From: Gemmatimonadota bacterium
Lineage (GTDB): Bacteria > Gemmatimonadota > Gemmatimonadetes > Longimicrobiales > Gaopeijiaceae
Direction: 5' to 3'
Length of the DNA stretch: 51,348 nucleotides
Assembly: GCA_022826005.1 (NCBI GenBank)
Contig: JAJDVT010000136.1
Span: 1 to 51,348 of the forward strand
The translations under genes were made by a program, and so were the position numbers. Shown here one piece after another: positions 8,266 through 14,876 of this stretch. The notes beneath the pieces are model-generated. The model was given only the letters and a program-made list of their open reading frames with translations, had not been told where the DNA came from and did no database searches. Each line of letters begins with the position of its first letter. Position 1 is the first letter of the stretch.

Positions 8266-8282
8266 CGCTGGCCCCGCCAGCG
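8266..8282 (+). terminator. Weak hairpin after the propeller operon
   Basis: CGCTGG and CCAGCG form a 6-bp stem around CCCCG starting 9 bases after the propeller stop codon. There is no T-tract, so intrinsic termination is doubtful. Confidence 0.25.
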
Positions 8283-8408
8283 TCCGGAGCGTTCGCCGGG
8301 GCGAGATGCCCGATCGGCACCGTTCTCGCAGTCCGATCGTGCCCCTTCCGGGGGGGCAGCATTTCGAGGCTCGGGCTTGTGAACCGCGTCGGCAGGGAAT
8401 ATATCGCC

Positions 8409-8501
8409 ATGAGCTTTGTCTTCACCGTGATCGTAGTGGTTCCGCTGCTCACCGTGGGGATCTACCGCCTGAGGGGCCGTGCCATGGCCGAAAGGGACTG
8501 A
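8409..8501 (+). CDS. Very small membrane protein
   Basis: A possible 30-residue protein: MSFVFTVIVVVPLLTVGIYR, then a basic tail RLRGRAMAERD. One membrane helix followed by positive residues fits a single-pass protein with its C-terminus inside. AGGGAA lies about 11 bases upstream, a little far. The stop is 4 bases before the amidase start, so the two may be coupled. The 150 bases before it contain nothing else recognisable. Confidence 0.35.
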   Translation: MSFVFTVIVVVPLLTVGIYRLRGRAMAERD

Positions 8502-8505
8502 GGAA

Positions 8506-10146
8506 ATGAACAAGTCAGGAATCGATCGACGCCGCTTCGTTGCTACCGCTGCTGCGGCCGCTGCCGCCGGGACGCTGAGACCGGGTACGCTGGGTGGCTC
8601 AGAGGCGTTTGCCGGCACCGCTGTCGCTCCCGCACCCCCCCTTCAGGCCCCCCAACAGCAGGAGCCCCCGCCCCCCGTCCCCCTCGGGAACGGGGAGCCC
8701 CCCGCGCTCCAGTTCCAGGCCTACCCGGGGGGAACCGGCGCCCTCATGGAGAAGCTGTGGCGCAAGGACGGCGGCAATCCCTTCGAGCGGACCGCCATCG
8801 ACATCGAGCGCTGGAGCGGACCGGTCCCGACCAGCGAGGAGGATCTCGCATTCCAGCCGGTGCACCGCCTCGCGGCGCTGATCCGCGCGCGGGAGATCAC
8901 GTCTTCCGAGCTCACCGAGGTCTACCTCGACCGCCTCAAGCGGCTGGATCCCGTCCTCCTCTGCGCGGTGACCATCCTGGAGGGCCGCGCCCGGGAAGAG
9001 GCGCACCAGGCCGATCTGGAAATCGCCGCGGGCGAGTGGCGCGGACCCCTGCACGGCATCCCCTATGGGGTCAAGGATCTGTTTGCCGTTGCGGGTACCC
9101 GCACGACCTGGGGCGCCGCCGACTTCAGCAACCAGTTCACCCGGTATGACTCCGAGGTCGTGGTGCGGCTGCGGGAGGCGGGTGCGGTGCTCGCGGCCAA
9201 GCTGGCGACCGGGGAGTTCGCGCGCGGCGACCAGTGGTACCGCGGCCGGACCCGCAATCCGTGGAACGTGGACGAGGGATCGAGCGGGTCGTCGGCAGGC
9301 CCCGGGTCGGCCACGGCGGCCGCCTGCGTCGCCTTCGCGATCGGCACCGAGACCCAGGGCTCCATCGTGTCGCCCTCGCGCCGCTGCGGCCTCACCGCGC
9401 TCCGGCCCACCTTCGGCCGCGTCAGCCGCTACGGCGGGATGGTCCTGTCCTGGAGCATGGACAAGACCGGGCCGATGTGCCGCAGCGCCCTCGACTGCGC
9501 CCTCGTCTTCAACGCCATCCACGGCTCGGACGAGAAGGACCCAGGGTCGCTGACCACTCCCTTCCGCTTCAACCCAGCCCCCGACCTCGCCGCCATGAGA
9601 ATCGGCTACACCGAGGACGCGCCGGAGTCGTTCGTCGAGGCACTACGCGGGATGGGCGCCGACCCGCAGCCCATGCCCGAGATCCCGTCGGGGCGTTCCA
9701 ACGCGCTCGGCGTCGAGTCGGCCGCGGCCTTCGACTTTCACGTCGCGCCCGGCGGTGAGCTGCCCCAGATCCCCGAGGACGCGGATCCGGCTGAGCGCCG
9801 GCGTCGCGGCCGCTTCCGGGGCAGCCGGGAGGTTCCCGCCCTCGACTTCGTGCAGTCCCAGCGCCGCCGGCTCATCCTCATGAAGGAGATGGCCGAGGTC
9901 ATGCGGGACTTCGACATGTTCGTGAGCGGGTCGGGGCAGGTCGGCCTCACCAACCAGACCGGGAACCCCGCGGCGGTCGTCCCCTACGACTTCGGCGTGC
10001 GCAACCCGGATTCCGACAGCCCGACCGAGATGCCGCTCACGACCACCTTGATCGGCGATCTGTTCGCGGACGACAAGATCCTGAGCGTGGCCCACGCGTA
10101 CCAGGCGGGGACGGACTGGCATTTGAGGAGGCCGGAGGTTGGGTAG
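8506..10146 (+). CDS. Tat-exported amidase-signature family hydrolase
   Basis: A 546-residue amidase. The ATG at 8506 was chosen because it gives a Tat signal peptide: DRRRFVATAAAAAAAGTL with twin arginines. A Pro-rich linker follows. The Ser-cisSer-Lys triad is visible: Lys in GIPYGVKDLF, the cis-Ser in the Gly/Ser loop DEGSSGSSAGPGSA, and the nucleophile Ser in ETQGSIVSPS. The family hydrolyses amide bonds (GatA, fatty-acid amide hydrolase and others); export suggests an external amide or peptide substrate. GatA is unlikely because of the Tat signal and the absence of gatB/gatC. A sigma-factor gene starts 6 bases after its stop. Confidence 0.9.
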   Translation: MNKSGIDRRRFVATAAAAAAAGTLRPGTLGGSEAFAGTAVAPAPPLQAPQQQEPPPPVPLGNGEPPALQFQAYPGGTGALMEKLWRKDGGNPFERTAIDIERWSGPVPTSEEDLAFQPVHRLAALIRAREITSSELTEVYLDRLKRLDPVLLCAVTILEGRAREEAHQADLEIAAGEWRGPLHGIPYGVKDLFAVAGTRTTWGAADFSNQFTRYDSEVVVRLREAGAVLAAKLATGEFARGDQWYRGRTRNPWNVDEGSSGSSAGPGSATAAACVAFAIGTETQGSIVSPSRRCGLTALRPTFGRVSRYGGMVLSWSMDKTGPMCRSALDCALVFNAIHGSDEKDPGSLTTPFRFNPAPDLAAMRIGYTEDAPESFVEALRGMGADPQPMPEIPSGRSNALGVESAAAFDFHVAPGGELPQIPEDADPAERRRRGRFRGSREVPALDFVQSQRRRLILMKEMAEVMRDFDMFVSGSGQVGLTNQTGNPAAVVPYDFGVRNPDSDSPTEMPLTTTLIGDLFADDKILSVAHAYQAGTDWHLRRPEVG

Positions 10147-10152
10147 GGGGGG

Positions 10153-10851
10153 TTGGACGGCGTGCGACCGATAGCGGAAGGCCGCGTCGAGCAGTGGGCG
10201 GAACGGTACCGCCACGTGATGCTCCGGGTCGCCCTCGGCCTGATGGCGCGCCCGGACGATGCGGAGGACGTTGTACAGCGGGCGCTGGTGGCGGCTGTCG
10301 CCAGGGCACGCCGGAGGCCGCAAGCGGTGATGGCGGTACGACATCCCCGTGCTTGGCTTGCTGCGATCACGCGGAACGTTGCGCTCGACACCCTGCGAAA
10401 ACGGGCGCGTCGCAAGCGGATCCGGCACCGCAATGAGGCAGAGATCCGCGAGCAGCTTGTCTTGGAGCCGGACTTCGGCTGGGACGCGGATCGCCTAAGC
10501 GAGCGGGTATCCGCCGCCGCCGAACGGGTGCTGAGCGCCAAACAGCTTCGGGTCGTTCGGGGCATGCTGGAGGGCAGAACGGACGCTCAGATCTCGCGGG
10601 ACGAAGGGATGGCGAGAGGGTCCGTGCGGAGGCTGCGCAGCGAAGCGATCCGTGTGCTCCGGGGTCATTTTGCCGAGTCGGGGGGGGGGGGGGGCGGGGC
10701 GCCCCCCCCGGTGGACGCTGTGGTCCACGGGTGTGAGGAAGGCGGAAACGGAAGCGGCCGACCCGCATGTGCAGCCCGGGTCGCAACCGGCCCAAGACGC
10801 CCCTCCAGATGGCCAACCGAACGGATCGCGGGTCTCATGACGTCTATGTGA
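10153..10851 (+). CDS. ECF-like RNA polymerase sigma factor
   Basis: A 232-residue ORF from TTG 10153 (an in-frame GTG lies 9 bases on). Region 2 is clear: RYRHVMLRVALGLMARPDDAEDVVQRAL, then HPRAWLAAITRNVALDTLRKRARR. Region 4 follows: AAERVLSAKQLRVVRGMLEG, and the helix-turn-helix DAQISRDEGMARGSVRRLRSEA near residues 145-165. After about residue 175 the frame enters a 15-G run and a Pro/Gly/Arg-rich tail unlike a sigma factor, so the true end is probably near 10680 or the tract has shifted the frame. It follows the amidase by 6 bases. No anti-sigma gene is adjacent. Confidence 0.8.
   Translation: MDGVRPIAEGRVEQWAERYRHVMLRVALGLMARPDDAEDVVQRALVAAVARARRRPQAVMAVRHPRAWLAAITRNVALDTLRKRARRKRIRHRNEAEIREQLVLEPDFGWDADRLSERVSAAAERVLSAKQLRVVRGMLEGRTDAQISRDEGMARGSVRRLRSEAIRVLRGHFAESGGGGGGAPPPVDAVVHGCEEGGNGSGRPACAARVATGPRRPSRWPTERIAGLMTSM
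10680..10709. repeat. Homopolymer run G15 followed by C8
   Basis: Fifteen G at 10680-10694, then C-GGGG-C-G, then eight C at 10702-10709. The run falls just after sigma region 4. Such a tract is prone to slippage and to sequencing error, and it could act as a phase-variation site. Confidence 0.9.
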
Positions 10852-10921
10852 CTAGAGAGGGTACCCCAGAAACACTGCGCCATATCCCAACCGCCTTTTG
10901 CGCGGAGGAGGTGTTAAGGCT

Positions 10922-11161
10922 ATGCTTACCGGAATAGAGATTCTTATGATTATCTGCAACGCGTTACTGGCTGGGTGCTGGGAAGGGTGTACGGCTGTCG
11001 TGGAAACGGATCTTGAATTCAAAGTAATCACACCCGCCGAGGCTGACGCGGCGTTCGAAGAATGTGTCACGGAATACTGCCCCGAAGGCACAACGGGTTG
11101 CTTTGCCGTTTTTCCAGGGGCAAATCCGTTTGCAGCCGGAGACGAAGACGAAGGAGGGTGA
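10922..11161 (+). CDS. Small exported Cys-containing protein
   Basis: A 79-residue protein of no recognised family. The ATG follows GGAGGAGG about 10 bases upstream. A short hydrophobic N-terminus (IEILMIICNALLAGCWEGC) could be a signal or lipoprotein peptide with LAGC as a lipobox. The mature part contains EECVTEYCPEGTTGC and an acidic Gly-rich tail GDEDEGG. The same layout (C-x3-C-P, then an acidic tail) recurs in the next gene and in a remnant before another propeller. It opens a lower-GC stretch that ends with a propeller lipoprotein. Confidence 0.55.
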   Translation: MLTGIEILMIICNALLAGCWEGCTAVVETDLEFKVITPAEADAAFEECVTEYCPEGTTGCFAVFPGANPFAAGDEDEGG

Positions 11162-11228
11162 GTCAGGAAAAGGGCATGAGTCAATCAACCTGCGAGGGCT
11201 AAAGGGCCCAGGAAGGACCGCATCACCG

Positions 11229-11714
11229 ATGACCGTCACGAAATTCTCTATTATTCTGCCGCTCTTGGGTTTGATTCACGCTGCAGTTGCTGACTTTTCG
11301 GGCCCCGACCTCAGTATTGAGTCATCCCCATCATGTGCCTCTAACTCCGTAGAATTCCGTTACAACCAGGTGCCGTTATCCGAGCAGCGCTCGACACCAT
11401 CTCAAACGCAGACCTACCAGGTGACCCTTCTGCGCAGCCCGATGCAAGTTGCTATGCATATGTTGTTGTCTCTTCAGAAACCGAGCCCGTCAATATACTT
11501 CTACGCGGTGCAGTCGTTGCTTGAGTGCCTACTTAAGCATGAGATTTGCGAACGTGTCTGCGCGCGTGCTGCGGCTGACCGAGCCGGCGTCCTCACCCCG
11601 GAACAAGTCGACAGTTATTTCTGGATCTGTGTGTCCCGGTGCCCTTCATGTGTACGGTCATCAGGCGCAGAAGAGGAAGAAGAGGAAGGCAACGGGGAGG
11701 GAAACGGCCCATGA
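11229..11714 (+). CDS. Small secreted Cys-containing protein coupled to a propeller gene
   Basis: A 161-residue protein with no recognised family. The ATG at 11229 (MTVTKFSIILPLLGLIHAAV) starts a signal peptide and has AAGGA upstream. The C-terminal third is Cys-rich: LLECLLKHEICERVCARA, then YFWICVSRCPSCV, followed by a run of Glu and Gly. Its stop overlaps the ATG of the propeller lipoprotein (ATGA). A similar C-terminal pattern (HCPTC and an acidic tail, also overlapping the propeller start) is found upstream of the paralogous propeller at 42190-43356, which argues that the pair is a real unit. Lower GC than the surroundings. Confidence 0.6.
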   Translation: MTVTKFSIILPLLGLIHAAVADFSGPDLSIESSPSCASNSVEFRYNQVPLSEQRSTPSQTQTYQVTLLRSPMQVAMHMLLSLQKPSPSIYFYAVQSLLECLLKHEICERVCARAAADRAGVLTPEQVDSYFWICVSRCPSCVRSSGAEEEEEEGNGEGNGP

Positions 11715-12868
11715 GAGGAACAACCTGCGGAGTCAAGCCCGAGGCCGTGCGGGCCATTTTCCTTTGCCTCTTGGCAGGGTGTTTCGGAGCCTTTCTGGCG
11801 AGCTGCGATTCTCCCGACGTAGAGATTGACGCGGAGACAGAGAACGACGCGGAGGTGTTGACAATTGAACCAGCATTGATTGGTTCAGCCCACGTCCCCT
11901 ACAGTATGACCACCAGTGTTGCCCTTCTTGATGAGCATACGGCCTGCACGATCGATACCTATGAGACAAAGATTGACTGCGTCACCCGGTCAGGCGCGAT
12001 CACTGGACGCTTTGGGTCAACGGGTGAAGGTCCCGGTGAGTTTGTCCGTCCGAGTCGGCTGGTGCGGGGCAGCGGAGGCACTCTTGGTGTGACCGACCCA
12101 GCACGCGGGAGGTTTTTTGCGTTCACGAGAACAGGGGAGTTGGTTGCCGAGGTTTCGTTACCTGTTCCGGCGTTCATCCCGGCGGCCGCGTTTGACACGA
12201 CAATAATCGGTTCGTACATCAGTGGCTATGGTCCGGACCCGACGGCAAGGGGTGGGATGGCGGCTGCCGAGATCCTGCTTGCTACGGGGGAGCTGGTACG
12301 AGAGTGGCGGCCGACACGCGTGCCCCAAGTCCCGGAATGTGGTATGCCGTATTTCGGCTTTCCGGCGGTTGGCGGGTTCTCTGGGGACCAAAGCTGGGTG
12401 TTTATGGCATGCAACGGCCACATTGCGTTTGTAGAGCCGGACGGGGAGACTACCGTGATAGAGGCTCCGACTTATGCTGGCGACCTTCCGGGGGAGAGGG
12501 ATTTGGAGGAGCATCGCAATGTCATTGGCGATTTTCGCCGACGGAATGGCATAACCACAGACCTTAGTGGCAGTATCAGGAGATTCGCTGAGAGGCCAAT
12601 GACATACTTCTTGGGGAGCGGCCAGGAGACGTTTGATAGCCAGGGGCGTCTGTGGATCTCGACCAGGCGGAACCGCAACGAGGCGTCATTTGTTGATATC
12701 TACGCGGGGACTGAGTATGTGGGCACGGTCAAGGTGAGGGATCGTATGATAGACTTTGATGTGTTTGAGGGTACTCTGGCCGTGTTGGTTGAACGTCAGG
12801 CAGGATCTGGTGACGCCGATGGTATCCCGGACCGTGGAATCGATTGGTATGACCTTGATGGGTTCTAG
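11711..12868 (+). CDS. 6-bladed beta-propeller lipoprotein
   Basis: A 385-residue lipoprotein. The ATG at 11711 overlaps the upstream stop. The signal peptide ends at LASC (lipobox). It is a close relative of the protein at 42190-43356 along its full length: both share VPYSxTxSVALxDxxTACTxDTYExK, a GxGPGEF loop, the segment QETxDSQGRLWIST, VRDRMIDFDV and the end IDWYDxxGF. It is probably a periplasmic or outer-membrane binding protein. The gene is markedly poorer in GC than the neighbouring operons, suggesting recent acquisition with its small partners. Confidence 0.8.
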   Translation: MRGTTCGVKPEAVRAIFLCLLAGCFGAFLASCDSPDVEIDAETENDAEVLTIEPALIGSAHVPYSMTTSVALLDEHTACTIDTYETKIDCVTRSGAITGRFGSTGEGPGEFVRPSRLVRGSGGTLGVTDPARGRFFAFTRTGELVAEVSLPVPAFIPAAAFDTTIIGSYISGYGPDPTARGGMAAAEILLATGELVREWRPTRVPQVPECGMPYFGFPAVGGFSGDQSWVFMACNGHIAFVEPDGETTVIEAPTYAGDLPGERDLEEHRNVIGDFRRRNGITTDLSGSIRRFAERPMTYFLGSGQETFDSQGRLWISTRRNRNEASFVDIYAGTEYVGTVKVRDRMIDFDVFEGTLAVLVERQAGSGDADGIPDRGIDWYDLDGF

Positions 12869-12911
12869 CTTAGACTAGGGGTTTGCGCCGCAGGAAATCG
12901 TAGCGGCAATC

Positions 12912-13094
12912 TTGAGTGGTCGGCGGCGGGTCCTCGACCGTTGGTCTGCGTCCAGGCTCTTCCAACTGTCCGAAGAGGAGGAGGCGGCCACGTTGCATCT
13001 GGCTGAGGAATCCGTCAGACTGCGACTGCTCGCCGTTCTGCCGGAACGAGGCCGGCTGACCAACGCCGAGATCCGCCGATCGACCCATGTATTA
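12912..13094 (+). pseudogene. Possible remnant of a winged-helix (RecG/AlbA_2-like) regulator
   Basis: An open stretch without a good start encodes VRLRLLAVLPERGRLTNAEIR, which resembles the C-terminal winged helix of AlbA_2/RecG-like ATP-binding regulators. It follows the propeller gene and runs into the 3' end of the opposite-strand radical SAM gene. The similarity is short, so this is a weak call. Confidence 0.25.
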
Positions 13095-13098
13095 GCGG

Positions 13099-13119
13099 GC
13101 CGGTCACCCCGCGACCGGC
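13099..13119 (-). terminator. Hairpin overlapping the end of the PKS operon
   Basis: GCCGGTC (13099-13105) pairs with GACCGGC (13113-13119) around a 7-base loop, a perfect GC-rich 7-bp stem at the stop codon of the last operon gene. No T-run follows on the minus strand, so it may act with Rho or only stabilise the 3' end. Confidence 0.4.
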
Positions 13120-14861
13120 AGGTTGACGTTGGCCGGCACGGCCGGTGGAGCCTCCGAACTCAACGCCAGCTGGAAAGCCGCCAGACTCTCGGCGATCCCA
13201 TCTCCGGCAAAGCGGAATTCCTCGGGGATGGTTCGCTGGCGCTCCTTTGCGCGTTGAAGCGCCGCCTTTCTGAGCTCGTCCCACATTTCCGGTTCCGCAT
13301 CAGGCCCCCGCCTGGCTTCATTGAACGACGCCAACTCCGATTTCACGTATTCCTTGAAGCCGCGAATCATGGTCTGCTGACGCGTGAACTTCTCGCAGTG
13401 GTATCCCATGCCGGCCAGACGGATGGCCAGCGGCAGGAGTCGGGGGTGTTCCCTGGATACCCTGGCGATGTAGCGCGAGAACACCGGCAACTGCTCCGGG
13501 GTCAGGCGCCGCCGGATTCCCATGATGGCCGCATAGAGGATGTGCTTGCCAACGGGCTTGTACAGATGCGGTACCGGGTTGAGGTTCTGCAACAGGGTCA
13601 GACAGCGGTCGAAGTAGTTCTCCAGCGTCGAATCGTAGATGGTCCCGATGACCCGGAGGTAGCCTTCCACCAGCGTCTGGGGGTCCATTTGCGGCTTGAA
13701 GTTCAGGGCGGTGTCGTCGATCTCGACCGGTTTGTCCAGCAACCGATTCTCGCGCTCCAGCCGCGTCCACAGGTTTGTTCCCTTGAGTGCGGTCAGCAAG
13801 CCGATCAATGAGATCGGAATCCCGGCCTCCTGGATGAAGTCGATCTGGGCATCGAACGCGTTGTCATCGTCGTCGTCGAGGCCGAGGATGAAGCCGCCCA
13901 GAACCATCATTCCCTTCTGCTGAATCTTGCGCACGGATGTGAACAGGTAGTTGTCGTCGCGCATGTCGAGATTCTGAGGCTTCTTCATCTTCTTGAGAGC
14001 CTTCGGGTTGGGCGTCTCGATGCCCAGGAAGACGGCGTCGAAGCCGGCCTCGATCATGACATCCATCAGGTCGTTCATCCGAACGATATTGACGCTTGCT
14101 TCGGTGAACAGCGAATAGGGATGGCCACGCTCCTTCTGCCATTCCGCAATCACGGGGAGAAGCCTTGAGACTTCGCGCTTGTTGCCGATGAAGTTGTCAT
14201 CGACCAGGAAGAGCGGACCGCGCCAGCCCAGCTCGTACAGGCGATCGAACTCGGCCACCATCTGCTGCGGCGATTTCGTTCTCGACACCCGGCCGTACAG
14301 CTTCGTGATGTCGCAGAACTCGCAGTCGAAGGGACATCCCCGCGAGAACTGCAGACACATCGAGTGATACTCGCTCATGTCGATGAGGTCGAAGCGGGGA
14401 ATCGGAGCCAGGGTCATGTCCGGCTTTCTCGGGGCGCGATAGATGGGTTTGGCCGTGCCGCTTTCCAGGTCGCTCAGGAAGGTCGCGAAGGTCTCCTCGA
14501 CCTCATCGAGGACGAAGTGATCGATCCCCTCGATCTCTTCGTGAAAGGTGGTGGGATGCGGCCCGCCGGCGATGACCGGAACACGCGCGCGGTTGCAGCG
14601 CTCAACGACCTGCTCGAGCGATGGGCGCTGCGGAATCATGGTCGACGTGAAGGCCAGGTCCGCCCACTCCAGGTCGTCGTCCTCGAGCGGGGTCACGTTG
14701 AGGTCGACCACGCGCAGGTTGTACCGGGACGGAAACATCGCGGCGACGGTGAGCAGGCCGAGAGGAGGGAACACCGCCTTGATGCCCTGGAGGTCCAGGG
14801 CGTAGTTGTTGCCCCAGTAGGTGGGAGGCTGCTTCGGGTAGACGAGTAGGGCGTTCGACAT
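13104..14861 (-). CDS. B12-binding-type radical SAM protein (DUF4070-like), last gene of the PKS operon
   Basis: A 585-residue protein (an ATG 12 bases further upstream would add MEQH; the chosen start has GGAG 8 bases before it). The N-terminal cobalamin-type domain is seen in AFPPLGLLTVAAMFP-like spacing (here VFPPLGLLTVAAM) and VPVIAGGPHPT. The radical SAM cluster CPFDCEFCD has its CxxxCxxC cysteines at about residues 176, 180 and 183. FLGIETPNPKALKKM and VLGGFILGLDDDDD are further family segments, and the C-terminal third is DUF4070-like. Related enzymes, including hopanoid methylases, methylate unactivated carbons. It begins just after the reductase/sulfotransferase stop, so it likely modifies the polyketide. 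The substrate is inferred from context only. Confidence 0.85.
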   Translation of the reverse strand: MSNALLVYPKQPPTYWGNNYALDLQGIKAVFPPLGLLTVAAMFPSRYNLRVVDLNVTPLEDDDLEWADLAFTSTMIPQRPSLEQVVERCNRARVPVIAGGPHPTTFHEEIEGIDHFVLDEVEETFATFLSDLESGTAKPIYRAPRKPDMTLAPIPRFDLIDMSEYHSMCLQFSRGCPFDCEFCDITKLYGRVSRTKSPQQMVAEFDRLYELGWRGPLFLVDDNFIGNKREVSRLLPVIAEWQKERGHPYSLFTEASVNIVRMNDLMDVMIEAGFDAVFLGIETPNPKALKKMKKPQNLDMRDDNYLFTSVRKIQQKGMMVLGGFILGLDDDDDNAFDAQIDFIQEAGIPISLIGLLTALKGTNLWTRLERENRLLDKPVEIDDTALNFKPQMDPQTLVEGYLRVIGTIYDSTLENYFDRCLTLLQNLNPVPHLYKPVGKHILYAAIMGIRRRLTPEQLPVFSRYIARVSREHPRLLPLAIRLAGMGYHCEKFTRQQTMIRGFKEYVKSELASFNEARRGPDAEPEMWDELRKAALQRAKERQRTIPEEFRFAGDGIAESLAAFQLALSSEAPPAVPANVNLPVAG

Positions 14862-14876
14862 GTGTTGCTCCATAGG

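Noticed and set aside
8506-10146. Amidase as GatA of the tRNA amidotransferase
   Set aside because: It has a Tat signal peptide and no gatB or gatC next to it; the amidase signature is shared by many other hydrolases.
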